DNA from: Crambe crambe
Lineage: Eukaryota > Porifera > Demospongiae > Poecilosclerida > Crambeidae
Reading direction: 5' to 3'
NCBI GenBank assembly: GCA_963924555.1
Contig: OZ004584.1
Span: 5,083,001 to 5,147,000, forward strand
Length of the DNA: 64,000 nt
Within the stretch, counting starts at the first letter, position 1. Every line of letters starts with the position of its first letter. Positions 1 through 11,814 of this stretch are shown here, one piece after another. The notes beneath the pieces were generated by a model. The model had not been told where the DNA came from and did not search any database. It saw nothing but the letters and a program-made list of their open reading frames with translations. Made by a program: the position numbers and the translations under genes.

Positions 1-1661
1 AGCTGCAGCACTATAAGCAAGGCAAGTTATACATTTCTATACCTAGCTACTTCATGCAGTATCAACCAATTCATGCAGGCAACATCACATAAAGAACAAT
101 TTCAAGAAGTGTTATTGTGAAGGAGTGGCAGGAGGGAAAAGGTTTTGAGAAAGTACTGTATCATAGTTTAAGATCCTCTGAATATCAGAAGACCTTTTTA
201 AGTTTAGCAGGCTGTGGGACTCCCAACACATTGTTCGACAGAGGACTTCCTGCTTGGCCTGATAGGGTGATGAGTACTGATTCAGTCTATCTCATGAAGA
301 ATGTAATGCCTTTAGATAATTATGTTGCAGGCATTAAAATGATCAGTAATAGCTATACCTAATACAATCTTTCATTTCCAGCTTGTTTGCATTGAGCTTG
401 TCAAGTAAATATACATATAGCTACCAGGAGTGAATGAATCTCTCAGGACTCCTTGGAGAAATTTTTCAGATGTCATCGCCACTTACCAGAGGGGTTATAC
501 CCATGAGAACTATAATGTTTGAGACACTATAAAAATACTCAGGCATTGAGAGTTATAAACACTGTGAGTTGAAATATTTCAAAAAAGAAATAGCTACATG
601 AGGGCTCTAATGATGAAGAAAATATCAATGAGTCCTTGAAAATGAGGAGAAGAAAGAAGTAAATCCCAGCATAATAGCTAGCTATACTATTATTAAACTT
701 ATAATTATAATCATTCAAGAAATTTGTGGGTACATAATGTGTGCAGTAAAAGACTGCCTAGCTTGCATTATCTAACTCTACATAAATTGCTGACCATTGT
801 AAATTTACATCCTCTAGGATTCCATGACCATCTTCACCTATAATGATCGTCATTTTCTTGTAAAGTTTCGAGCAAATGTATAGCCCAAAACAGTTTCTTG
901 ACTCACTTGCATTTTTAGACTTGGCTGCATTAGAGCATTAGTACTTGATTATGGGTGAGGTATTTTCCAATACTTGGCTCTCCTTGGAAGAAGGAGCTTT
1001 CGTGGCATTCTATCATTGCAGTTATGATTATGTATTACATTATTGTATTATGATATCCATGCAGTGTCTATTTCACAACTCAAGTTTCCTTATTATACTT
1101 GCAGTAAATGCAAGAAGTTCTAAATATTAGCACACTACAGCCTATGATGTAGTTGTTAGCGTGGAAGAAGACTGCAACACTCAAAGTGGTAAGTCAGGAA
1201 AGGGACCCAACGAATGGCACCTTGAAGACCACTATTTCAATGATTGTATCTCTTATAAGCAAACAGGCAGGTAATTTTGCACTTTATAGCACACTATAAC
1301 TTATTGGTGATATTTTGGTGTATCTTATCAGGTTTTTAATATATCCAGTGAGCCAAAAAAGGGGCCCAAGAGTAAAAAATACGGTATAATTGCCTATTAC
1401 TTCCATTATCTGGCTAATTTTTACTATAATTGTAGTTTCTTATTCACCACAAAATTAAAACATCCCTTAGGTAACAGCTTATTTGCCTCGCTAAAATTGT
1501 CGCTCTTCCATTTTGACACTACATGAATTTCCTTAGCAACCACCCAATGGCGGAAACCCGCTCCTTCGACAACACGGATGTGGTCAAAAATTGGCGCGCG
1601 CTAGTATTGAGTTTCCAATCCCCCGTAAGCTAGCTTAAGGCTAGCTATATAAGGCATCTAT
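1..1661 (-). mobile_element. Partial TIR element, inverted copy of the one at 11815-13541
   Basis: The stretch is the reverse complement of most of 11815-13415, with scattered substitutions and indels. Its outer end near 1641-1661 carries the same terminal sequence (GAGTTTCCAATC, then CCCCGTAAG). Its other end lies beyond the window start. An open frame at 117-362 is broken by indels in the other copy (for example near 150-165), so the element looks non-coding and non-autonomous. The TIR family was not identified. Confidence 0.8.
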
Positions 1662-2780
1662 GTAGCCACGTGTTAACTGCGCATGTGCGGTGACGACCTT
1701 TACCGTACCAATAATTTCTAGCTAGCTAGCCCCGCCTTCGCAACTGCTGCTCCAGCTCATCTCTTCTCCTGATTGCCCTATCCCATTCCCAAGACCACCC
1801 AAGCTATGTGGGCGCATACAACTTTAGTTAGTCTTTTTAAAAAAATGCCCTTGACCACTTAGCTTGTTCAAAGGACTTATCAAATGAGTTACTAGACAAA
1901 TGCAATGCATTGTGATGCATGTTCCCTTTAGCAAGGGTGAAACAATGAGAATGGCCTCTCTTTCTGAAAACAATCTCTGGTCTGCATTCTCTGAGACTGG
2001 TGACATCAACTGCTGACTTGCACTCTCCCTCAAGCGCTGTCTGTGATGTGCTGAATGTGATGCATGTGAGAATGGCCTCTCTTTCTGAAGACAATCTCTG
2101 GTCTGCATTCTCTGAGACTGGCCTCTCTTTTCCTCAGCTGTCTGTGACATCAACTGCTGACTTGCACTCTCCCTCAAGCGCTGTCTTTTCTCTGTAGCTG
2201 TGCTTTGAGCAGGATGTCTTGCCTTCTATCTCCTACTCTCTTAGCACATGTTTATATACGCGCACGCATGAGCGTCTACTGCACTGTGATGTAATGTTAC
2301 CAGATGATCGTCGCAGAGAAAAACCACTATTATTAGGACGTACGAGATATTATATATAATGCGAATTCTAGAGCCAACTCGCTAGTGCGGGACTCGCTCA
2401 GGCTTGCCCCAATTAGCTAGCAAGCTGCATGCAGAGTTAGTTGAAGTAGGGGATAGCTAGCTATGTAACTAACTAGCTACTACTCTATCAAGAGCTATGG
2501 GATAGTGTTGAATATCATCAAACAGCTGCTATAAGAACTAGCTATCAGTAATGCGAATGATATTCAATGGAGATCATGTGATGTTTCAAGAAGTTATCTT
2601 TGCCTGTTAAAGAAACAACGCTTGACAGTAAGTTAAATATTGAATAGACTATGCATGGTTATTAGGCTACACAAACAAGCTAAATTTGCTGTTTATTGTC
2701 ACAAGGATTTCCATTGGGAGGGAGATCAGTATTCACTGAAGTTCAATTCGAATAAATAAATCTAGCAATTAGCTAGCTAT
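1662..2780. repeat. Proximal part of duplicated upstream spacer, block A
   Basis: From about 1670 the sequence is paralogous to 46060-46330, sharing GCGCATGTGCGG, the CCCCGCCTTC box and the GTGGGCGCATAC stretch. From about 2540 it is paralogous to 48140-48370, sharing TGATGTTTCAAG and GCTGTTTATTGTCACAAGG. It is part of the segmental duplication that also carries gene A and gene B. No convincing gene is seen apart from the tandem duplication listed at 1947-2186. Confidence 0.75.
1947..2186. repeat. Two-copy tandem duplication, 121-bp period
   Basis: The segment beginning GAGAATGGCCTCTCTTTCTG at 1947 recurs at 2068. The second copy ends with the same ACTTGCACTCTCCCTCAAGC block and carries a small internal insertion. 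On the minus strand it gives a repetitive polar frame containing RLRESASQQLMS. That is reminiscent of the basic repeats at the start of some transposon proteins, but no domain is recognisable. Confidence 0.7.
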
Positions 2781-3170
2781 TTCTGAACTTTTTATGTTAT
2801 CTGATAGTAGAGTACCTAAAGGAAAAAAAAAATCATTATGTGACGGACAAAAATGCCAATTTTTGTCAGAGTATTTGTAATGTCAGGAAAATATCAGCTG
2901 CAAAAAAATCTGACTTGAAAAAAGTGACTTATTACACAAATTAAAACGCGAAATTTTTCCAGAAATGCGCGAAATTTTTTCCCATACATAAAATACTTTC
3001 ATGACACACAGAATATGTTCACACCATCCCATGACACCTAGATCAGCACACAGCACCATCCCATGACACCTAGATGGGTGTATACAATCGGTGGACTGGA
3101 CTACTGGACTGCCCTTTCACCTGGCACATGCGAAATTATAGAAGTGTAGCTGCGTACACTAGTAATTTGT
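2781..3170. other. Gene-free spacer, start of an insertion private to block A
   Basis: The region from about 2825 to 6110 has no counterpart in block B, where 48360 runs on to 48460. This first part holds AT-rich sequence and a short direct repeat (CACCATCCCATGACACCTAG near 3022 and 3053). No coding potential is seen. Confidence 0.6.
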
Positions 3171-5035
3171 CTACCACTAGAAGCGCATATCATCCTGCAT
3201 GCATACCTCTGAATGACACTTGTTATCTTGCATAAAAAATGGTAAGGCCATACAATCTACTAGATGAAGGTATATGTTTGCTGCTTGTAAGAACTAGCAT
3301 AAAATAAACTACCGTAAATCAGGAAATTTTCGCGTAAAATATCTTCGCTTTTTATTTTTTCGATGTGTTTATTATTCGCTTTTTGAATCACCCACGAATT
3401 ATTTTCAATAATGAAAATTTCACTACTATAGCAAGTGCTAGCATAGTTCCAGATGTTCGTGGCTACCATGTGTACCGTGACATGTGGGATGCCAGTCTAG
3501 GTGAAACGCTAGAGTGTGAGGGAGCCAACGAATGAAAAGAACAGGTACGCGGTGGCAGTGAAGAAATCAGGTAGGATTGTAGGACATGTGGTTGAAAGAA
3601 AATCTCGAACTAACTAACTCTGCTTCCACTTCACAATTCGCTTGAGCAATAGCTGGAAGACCATCCTTCTGCTGAAGAGAGACTGCAAGCTAGCTAACTA
3701 GCTAGCTAATAATACGCAATGTGCTTCCTACTGTATATTTTCAATGTTTTAATAATCCGTTGTAGAAAATATTTCACGTGTTTAATTTTCGATGTTTGAG
3801 CCAACCGCGAATTATTTTTAACAGCGAATTTTTCCCGATTTACAGTAATTGGAAATTTTTTGTCAAGCTCTACCCTCCCCTCCATTCCATTTCCCCCAGA
3901 TACAGATGGTGTCACTGGTGTATGGTAGCTTTGAACCCGTATGTACTTCCTAGGATAGTTTTGTATGGGGAGGGAGGGAAGCGGAATGGAGTGGAGGGTA
4001 GAGTTTGACTAAATTTGAATAGCTTTTACTAGCGGCAAACATACCTTCATCTTGTAGCCATAGATTGTATGCATTACCATTTTTTGTGCAAGACAATAAG
4101 TGTCATTCAGAGGTATGCAGGATAATATGCACTTCTAGTGGTAAACCAATTACTAGAGTAATTACTGCAATTACTAATATTACATCTTCCCTCCTCAGTT
4201 CGCATGCCTAATTGCAGTGGTTTATAATTGCACTATACTACAATCGATACTTGTTGCAAGACAACAAGTATCATTCAGAGGTATGCAGGATGTGATATGC
4301 ACTTCTATAGCTATAATGGTAAACAAATTATTAGTGTAGCTACCAGTAATTACTGCAATTATTAATATTACATTTTCCCTCATCAGTTCATTGCACTCCT
4401 ACATCTGAGCATGTGCAGACTAATAAGGATAGCTTTTACAAGCGGCAAACATACTTTCATCTAGTAGCTATAGATTGTATGGCCTTACCATTTTTTGCAC
4501 AAGACAACAAGTGTCATTTAGTCTGCACATGCTCAGATGTAGGAGTGCAATGAACTGATGAGGGAAGATGTAATATTAATAATTGCAGTAATTACTGGTA
4601 GCTACAATTTTTTTACCATTATATAGAAGTGCATATCACATCCTGCATACCTCTGAATGATACTTGTTGTCTTGCAATAAGTATCGATTGTAGTATAGCT
4701 ACAATCTATAGCTACAAGATGAAGGTATGTTTACCGCTTGTAAAAGCTATTCAAATTTAATCAAACTCTACCCTCCACTCCATTCCACTTCCCTCCCTCC
4801 CCGTACAAAATTATCCTAAGCTACCATACACCAGTGACACCACCTGTATCTGGGTGTCTGACTGCCAGGACCACTGGACTGGAGGGAGGGAAGTGGAATG
4901 GAGGGGAGGGTAGGGCTTGACTAAAAATTTCCAACTAGTAGCAAATTTATTTATTTTATGCTAGTTCTTACAAGCAGCAAACATATACCTTCATCTAGTA
5001 GATTCTATGGCCTTACCATTTTTTTGTGCAAGACA
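3171..5035. mobile_element. Long compound fold-back element
   Basis: The left arm (about 3190-3308, resuming at 3848-4160) is mirrored by the right arm (about 4600-5035). Matching landmarks include GTAAGAACTAGCATAAAATA at 3286 against TATTTTATGCTAGTTCTTAC near 4954, and the CTACCCTCC-rich box near 3872 against GGAGGGTAGGG near 4905. Inner inverted repeats lie at about 4380-4440 and 4518-4565, with the TGAGCATGTGCAGACTAA motif facing its complement. Two more partial copies of the arm sequence (AGCGGCAAACATAC) lie inside. The left arm is interrupted by a nested element at 3310-3847. Confidence 0.7.
3310..3847. mobile_element. Nested TIR element with TA target site
   Basis: The ends are TACCGTAAATCAGGAAA (left) and TTTCCCGATTTACAGTA (right), imperfect inverted repeats flanked by TA. 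The unoccupied site can be read in the right arm of the surrounding fold-back, where ATTTATTTTATGC runs on towards GGAAATTTTTAGTCAAGC without this insert. TA duplication suggests a Tc1/mariner-type non-autonomous element. No transposase frame is present. Confidence 0.65.
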
Positions 5036-5040
5036 AGTAC

Positions 5041-5745
5041 AGTTGACACGGATGTAATAGTTATCTGATCGGCAAGTTTCATGCAATTCAAGAGATCTAT
5101 CCTTCAGCATTTTGGTACTGGCAAACATTTCCGCCATTATCATATTAACACTTTGTGTAGCTATCTTGGAAGGGAAAAGTCCTGCTGTTTACCTCCATTT
5201 CATGCCTTCACTGGATGTGACAGTACATCCACTTTCTTTGGCAAAACAAAGAAATCGGCATGGCAAGCCTGGAATTCCTTTCCAGAAGTCAATGAAGCCT
5301 TTCACCACATTATCAATAACCCCTTCGATACAATTGATTTACTAGAATCTGCTCACTTCAAAATTTTTTCAAAATTTTGGAGCATTTCACTGTCATCTTA
5401 TATGAATCCTAGTCAGTGAATGAAGCACGCAAAGAAATCTTTTGCAAAAATAACAAGACATTAGAGAACCTCCCCCCAACATCAGCTCACTACAAGCTCT
5501 AGCTGCTTCTGGTATTGTCGTCCATGACTATACTCAGGGAATCATCATCCTCAGACAAACCCCAGCCATCTGGTGATGGGATATTTTGAATAGATAGTCT
5601 ACAAGTTGTCCAAGTGCCAGTTTGTAGTACTGCAATAATGCAGAATCTGGATGTAGAAGTGCAAATGTAAATCTCCCAGAGGTTGCAACAGATCCGAATG
5701 TCGGTCTCAAATGTACTGATTTATGTAGTTGTAACTGTGAAATCT
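5041..5745 (+). pseudogene. Relic of a multicopy invertebrate transposon-like ORF
   Basis: Conceptual translation gives, in order, DTDVIVI, FGTGKHFRHY, LPPFHAFTGCDSTS, GKTKKSAWQAW and, after a frameshift near 5405-5415, NEARKEIF and TLENLPPTSAHY. Near 5700 another frame gives LKCTDLCSC. I recognise this motif order from a repetitive uncharacterised ORF family common in invertebrate genomes and probably transposon-derived. Family name and activity are not claimed. The N-terminus is missing where the sequence abuts the fold-back at 5035, and at least one stop and two frameshifts break it. Confidence 0.6.
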
Positions 5746-6110
5746 AACATAATGATATTATTGTTCGAAATTTAGTAATTAATTTTGGTGGACTAGTGGT
5801 GTGGTTTCATACCTACAAGTAAATTATGGTTGCGTCCAATATTTTTCCTTCTGATACCTAAAGGGACCACTGTACAAATTTTATGCCATTAATTAACAAT
5901 GCATTTTGAATATGGGTGTGGTTTAAGGCCTCTAGATCACACCCACAAGTGAATTGTGGTTGCAGCCAGTGTTTTATCATTTCTAATACCTAAAGGGACC
6001 ACCATATAAAATTTTACTCTTTTGTCCGCCGCGTAACAATTTCACAATTTTTTACCCTTAAGGTACTCCATTATGAAATAGCTAGCTACAAAATTGGAGA
6101 CATTGAAATC
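5746..6110. repeat. Two diverged direct repeats, about 120 bp each
   Basis: GGTGTGGTTT, AATT(A/G)TGGTTGC and ATACCTAAAGGGACCAC recur in the same order in about 5810-5925 and 5930-6003. There is no coding frame. The insertion private to block A ends near 6110, where homology with 48460 resumes. Confidence 0.55.
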
Positions 6111-6969
6111 ATATTAAGTTTGATTGGCCTTAGGTTGTATTAGCTATTGTGGGAAGCTGAATGGCTAATGTTTGCTGGCCACAGTTATGGCAATTATAGC
6201 TAAGATGACTTCCCTCATTATTTTATTGTTAATCATATGGTTAATATTTACTAGTACATTTACCCTCATTAGTGCGAGCGAAATTAATCCCTAATTTCAC
6301 TCGTAGTTCACAACCCACTGCACACATGCAGACTAACCTATATGATATTTCTTTACAGCATTTTTTCAGGGTGAATTGCAGGCGCTAGGCTTAGGCCAAG
6401 CAAACTTGATTATTAGTTTCTTGTCACCGCCCGCATCCTTTTCCTGAACTTCCTAATTACTTCATTATTCATTTTATGTCACGTGAGCGCTATGGCGGTG
6501 CAGTGTGCACACACAGCATGCAGCAGAGCCTCTCTCTCTGTCTCAGTCTCTGTGGATTGCTCAGCTGTGTGTAAGCCAGAGCTAGTGATAGTGTTAGCTA
6601 CCTGTAGAATTTAGCTATGGGATCGTGTTGTGGATGAGAAGCTGATCTTGGAGGTTGGTATCTGGACTTGTGGATGGCCTCAACATGCTTTTGTTAATAT
6701 TCACTGCTATTTTTTTCCTTACTGCCATTGTTGTAATAATTTTTTCAAGACAGGAAGTATAATGATGTAATGAATAATAACCACCCACCCACATCCTGTT
6801 TAACAAGAAATGAGTTGAAAACTAATAATAAAGTTTGCTTAGCCTTATCTAAGTGGATTGTTGGCCTAGTAGGCCACCACTAGGTGTTTTGTGGCAAGCA
6901 TTACACGTTCACATAAACAGCTTCCTACATGCAGCTCCCCGGCTGATACAAGTAATCTACCATATGATT
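6111..6969. other. Block A spacer with a private insertion
   Basis: 6115-6220 is paralogous to 48465-48560 (shared GGGAAGCTGAATGGCTAATG). The remainder to about 6960 is private to block A. It contains no supported gene. The short frames at 6615-6806 and 6853-7065 lack domain content or splice context. Confidence 0.5.
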
Positions 6970-7128
6970 TATAGGAAATCACATGCTTTTTCAGTGCAAT
7001 TTGGGTATAATTGCATTCGAAACTGTCAAAAATTGCACTCGGCTTCGTCTTGTGCAATTACCTAGCCAGTTTCTCATGCAATTATACCCAAATTACACTC
7101 AAAAGCATGTGATTACCTATACTAATAC
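6970..7128. mobile_element. Small palindromic element (fold-back MITE)
   Basis: The arms GGAAATCACATGCTTTT and TGCAATTTGGGTATAATTGC (left) face GCAATTATACCCAAATT and AAAAGCATGTGATTACC (right) around a GCTTCGTC loop. It is absent at the paralogous position near 48590. It is non-coding. Confidence 0.7.
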
Positions 7129-9539
7129 TGTATGTATGGAAAGTGGCTACGATATAATTCTAATGCTAAACTGTTCTTTAATATCAATGTGATATATAAG
7201 CTACTGTTAGCTAGCTGTCAATGTAAATCATACTTATTCATTTAAAAAGCTACAGAAGTAAGTATAGCTATAAATAGCTAGCTTAGCTACAAAAATAGCT
7301 TCTGCCTTCCAAGTTTTCTTCCATTGTACTACAAAAGGTTGAGCTCAGTGAGCTGTTTAAATTTGTTCTATTAGCTAGCGTTATTCATCAATTCTTGACC
7401 ATTGCCTATTATCGGCTATCTATTGTTGGGAAGCATACTGATTCATTCTAGATTAGCTGATCAGTTTGTTTCAGGATTCTTTCTGTAGTATTTTCTAGTC
7501 CATTTGTAACTTGCAATGAAATAAAAAATTCGAGGCATTGAAGATCCTAACCTGTGGGACCAAGTGAAAAGATTATCCAACAAATCTATGAAAAACACTG
7601 TGGAGAAGGCTACGTAGGTGCTTGAAGATGTGTTTAATGATAATTATTGAGCACAATTTAGGCTGAAGAAGCTAGCTAAACTTTCACACTTTCATCTGTT
7701 GAAGCATGCATATCTAGCTCTATAATCTTTAAAACGTTGACAGAATTTCATATACTTCATGCTGATATCTTTCATTTATATTTCTAGTATTAAAAATTAG
7801 CCACTAATATGAGGAATGGTCGACATTAGATGCATAACAGTTGCTGAGAATAGGTCGAGGTCACAGACATTAGATCGTCAAGATCCTCCCACTAACAGTG
7901 ATGTAACTCGGAAGTTAACTCGCCTAGCTAATTTATAATAATTATGCTATCAATGCCCGAACTCTACACATTCAACCTGAAAATATAATCAGTGACCTCC
8001 TCCTGAAAGCACTAGCGAGTACTCTAGCATTATATGTAGCTACTAGCGTCATTCAACCACCTAATATGTTTGCTGCAATAATTCGTGAACCGCTCATCAT
8101 TCTTCTCTGGGACAAAGTTCATATTATAGGAAATTCATTTCCCCTTATTTTTCACTTTCATTAATGTGCTTGTCTATAATAGTCTATATAATTGCTGCTG
8201 TACTGTAGCTAAAGCTACAAGATTGACATATGATGTCATCCTCTGTAAAAATTGGCATATGTGACTAGTAACATGCAAATCTAAATAAGACAACAATTTT
8301 GAAGAAGCATAACTAAATTTTTATTGGTGGGTGCAAATTATTTATTCTGAATTCATCAAATAGATTTTGTATAGCTATTGCTACTATTATACGTAGTTAG
8401 CCACCACTAGTGATGATGACCTTTCACCCTCATATGCATTATGCATATGTCATACATATGTCCATTCTATCATTTGGAGTTTCTTTGCCATGTCTACATG
8501 TGTAATGAATAAGCTTAGTTTATTCTTCGTAAGTTCATATCACAATGCTAGCTGTCATGTTTAAAGTTACCATCATACTCTGGCCAATTGGACCAGTGTG
8601 AGTGTTGTAGCTAGATCAGAAGCTACATGGAGGAATTATAGCCTTGTTTAAATAAACTAGTCACCTATCAAATGTACTACTTAGATATGTGCAATTTCAA
8701 AAATAACTAGCACTTCCGTTGGGTGTGGTCTAATAATTCTCAGTTAAGAAGTAGTTAAATTTCTATACCAATGAAAAATTTGGCCAATACTATATCCTAT
8801 GCATAAAATGTCCTTACAGATCTAAGCAATTGTCTGATTCTGAAGGTGAAGCTTCATCTCAGTCACCACCACTTTTATGAATCTAGACTATAGCTAAAAT
8901 ACTGATGCCTCCAAGAGTCTGATAAACTCATAAAATTCTGGTCACTGAAATACAGGGACAGGGGGACAAGGGGACAGGGATATTTTATATTCTACAAGCT
9001 ATGATCATTTCTACTCGTCAATCCTCTAAAGAGTAACTGTTGAAAAAAAAAAGGAGACACTATGGAGCACAGTACTCGACTAATTTGATATTGGAAGCCA
9101 TTTTTAGATAATACGCATGCACATGTTTTGAATCATCCAATTATTTGAAATCATAAAATACTCAGCTAGCTCTAGATAGAGTACAGTTGAATTGCCAACG
9201 TCAATTATTAATTTAACAACCGGAAGTGATGTAATTGGCTATTCCTTAACTCACACTAAAAGCTATCATACTTTATGGTAATTTATGCTGCGTTTGCAGT
9301 AATTTTCCGGATACTGTTTGTATTCTCGTGAAATTAACATTGTATTACGGCAATGGACTTCTGGTGCATTAGCGATTTGACTGGATAGATATGTGCATCC
9401 TAGATCATAGACTACTCTATAAACTCAGGAATTTTAGATTCACCGATCCATCTACCGGTATAGACTCTATTTCATCCTCGACTTCCAAGTATAGCTCAAC
9501 ACTTCAAGCCTTGACTCCCTGATAAATAGTCATTGGACT
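7129..9539. repeat. Block A spacer paralogous to block B
   Basis: About 7129-8165 matches about 48590-49445, and about 8925-9375 matches about 51523-51987, then 53255 onward. Shared landmarks include AAAAGGTTGAGCTCAGTGAG, GGACAGGGGGACAAGG and GGAGACACTATGGAGCACAG. It holds no supported gene. It serves as the empty-site reference for the insertions at 49447-51518 and 51988-53250. Confidence 0.7.
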
Positions 9540-9800
9540 ACATAATATACATATTCATGAAACTTCCTTCATCTGTCCCTGCATACACATAGAAGAATGA
9601 ACTCTTGCATTTATGCGTACATACATAAAACCATAAGAAGAGAAAAAAAACCAGGAACAAGTGAGGGAAAAACATTTCCATGAAATGAAAAAATGTAGGG
9701 ATGACCATTGCTCAAAAAAGTAAGGAAAAAGGGTAGGGATAAAGGATGGAAATGAGATCAATCCTTGTTCTGTATATCCAGCTAACAATCCCTACAGACT
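9540..9800. repeat. Solo arm of a fold-back family element
   Basis: It carries the family terminal signature at about 9655-9705: ACAAGTGAGGGAAAAAC, a mini-hairpin CATTTCCATGAAATG, then GTAGGGATG. It also has the inner sequence GTTCTGTATATCCAGC seen in the 28-35 kb palindromes. The opposite arm is missing. A paralogous solo arm lies at about 53430-53660 in block B. Confidence 0.65.
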
Positions 9801-10000
9801 AGTGAGACAATGACATATACAAGCAAGGTGCTGGGCACAATGTGCTGCTCAGAACAAGCAGAATTAATACAGAATGAGAGCGAGAGACTCTAGGAAGCCA
9901 GAGTATTGACTGCAAAAACCATCAGCACTCAGTGTAAAATTGATGTTTTAATAAGGATGTAGCTATGATACCGATAAAGCTCACGAGTGGTTATTATTAG

Positions 10001-10265
10001 TTATGTGCTTGTAGCACAGAAGGGCGAGTGAAGCAATACAGCTTGCTTTTTTGATGTTACATTATGATATTTTGGAGATGTGTGCCCTCTTCTCATAGAG
10101 TCTATAAGCCTTATCCCTTTCATTTCTTTTATCAAACCTTGACTGTCTTCGTTCCGCTGATTCAGAGCTTCTTCTGGCTCTATCCTTCGCATTCCTTCGG
10201 TCTAACCTTGCTCTTTTTTGCTGCTCAGTTATGGAGCAGTGTTCATTCGCTTCACTTTCCATCAT
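10001..10265 (-). pseudogene. Small basic ORF fragment, unrecognised
   Basis: From an ATG at 10265 the frame gives about 67 residues of repetitive basic sequence (RARLDRRNAKDRARRSSESAE, then similar RQSRFDKRNERD units). Such RR.A-type heptad-like repeats occur at the N-termini of some invertebrate transposon proteins, but no catalytic domain follows. The paralogous stretch at about 53870-54015 is deleted and frame-broken, so conservation does not support a functional gene. Confidence 0.3.
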
Positions 10266-10336
10266 TAGCTAATTAGTTAGCTATTTTGCGCATGCATAGT
10301 ATTTTACTCTCAGGGCTTGACGTACCAATATATATA

Positions 10337-10632
10337 ATTATGAAAGGAAAAAAGTTTGTGCTAACTAAAAAGGCCATATAGGGTTAGTCTGTACTTTAAC
10401 AGTTTCTGTCAACAAAAATCAAAATTATGCTGCCTTCAATAATAATCCCTACATCACTGCCTAAACCAAGCAGAACACTTTTATACTGACATGAACAATT
10501 AACGCAGCTTGGTGGAAGGCAGTGATGTAGGGATTATTATTGAAGGCAGCATAATTTTGATTATTGTTGACAGAAACTGTTAAAGTACAGACTACCTTTT
10601 TATTTAGCATAAAATTTTTTCCTTTCACTTGT
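10337..10632. mobile_element. Fold-back palindrome inserted in block A
   Basis: Arm 10337-10461 is mirrored by 10516-10632 (for example TTATGCTGCCTTCAATAATA against TATTATTGAAGGCAGCATAA). The spacer has an inner stem ACCAAGC/GCTTGGT. Its right outer end, TTTCCTTTCACTTGT, matches the terminal signature of the other fold-backs here. The insertion is absent from block B, where CGTACCAATATAT continues straight into CACCACTATCC at about 54070. Confidence 0.75.
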
Positions 10633-11125
10633 TTGCTTACTTTTTGTACGAAGATTGTTTTCAAGTAATAGTTGGTTGGCACGCGCGTACGTGCACGTGA
10701 TAGTGACAGACGTGCGCATGACAAATGATGTCATTTTAAAGTGGCTGACGACATAGTTATAATGAAAAGTCGTTCGATACAGAGTGATTATTTTGAAGGG
10801 AAACTGTGGATATAACGATGGTAAAAGTACATTGTGTGGTTATAACTGCACAAGTTGATATGAATTTCATTGTTGTATCATGAACGAATCATAAAAATTT
10901 TAGATTTAGGCGGGGGCTGGTGCCAATTGTTGACGCTGTTCTGGAGGAGTTTGAGCGGTCATATCATCATTTTCTGCATTGTTCTCCAGATGTAAAAAGT
11001 TTAGTTGAGCCTGTAGCAAGAATAGAAGAGATACTGTTAAGAGAGTCTAATTTGTATTGTTCTAATGAGAGAAGCCACGCCCATTCCGTACTAACCCTAC
11101 ATAGAGAGTGCTACCGCACTCTCTG
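10633..11125 (+). mobile_element. Hairpin-ended insertion segment
   Basis: The segment ends at 11125 with CCCTACAT followed by a perfect stem AGAGAGTGC, loop TACC, stem GCACTCTCT, then GA. This is the same terminus as the short elements at 28-35 kb and 41.7-42.1 kb. It is absent from block B. An open frame (10920-11126, GTG start) carries no recognised domain and runs into the hairpin, so it is not called as a gene. Confidence 0.6.
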
Positions 11126-11814
11126 ATATAGGGCTCACTTTGCTCACGATCATCACTCTGAATACTTAGGGCATGTTCATGTAACATATTTAATCGGCGA
11201 GCGAAGCAGTTGGTGAAGTCATTTGTACTTTGACTTATTAGGGTAAGATATTGCAGTGGTTGTGGCAGCTGAATACACAGGAGGCTGTATAATGCTTACC
11301 ACAAGCACTTAGAAGCCAATCCACTTAGCGCCTCTAAGACTAATTGCTGTAGCTATGGCTGTTCTAAGTGGTATGGGCAATGAAGGTATGCACATGCGTA
11401 TTATTAACTATTGGAGCACGCATGCCCGCTAGCTGTTGTACCAAATATATACGCAAATCTCAATTTGCATCACATTCACCTTGAGCATTATAGCATCATT
11501 CTCGTGCAGGTGCATTAAAACACTTAGAGCTAGAAAAGAGTGAACTAAATATTACGTAGTCCTCCAAATTTTCAAATTTGAGCCACTAGCTAATTACCTA
11601 GCAATGTGCAGTTGAGTGCTTCAATACTATCATATGGCCAGAAATATTGGTAGAGAATTTTTATAAATCTGAAAGTATCATGAGGTCGATCAACAGCTGT
11701 ATTGTCTTTAAGTCGGTGTCCAGATACTTTTGTAGTTTTAACAGAGAGTTCAGACGCTATTGATCGATTGAGACCAGTTGCTCATGCTTACATGCATGTG
11801 CATGCTTGATGTAG
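11126..11814. other. Block A spacer upstream of the promoter insertion
   Basis: It is paralogous to about 54115-54560 and to 35780-35896 plus 37455-37785 (GGGCTCGCTTCGCTC-like stretch, CAATGTGCAGTTGAGTGCTT, ATGGCCAGAAATATTGG). An inserted half-palindrome near 11450-11540 (GCATTATAGCATCATTCTCG) is related to 20710-20845. No gene is seen. Confidence 0.55.

Noticed and set aside
117-362. 81-residue frame in the first TIR element copy
   Set aside because: The second copy has frame-changing indels in the same stretch, so it is not under coding constraint.
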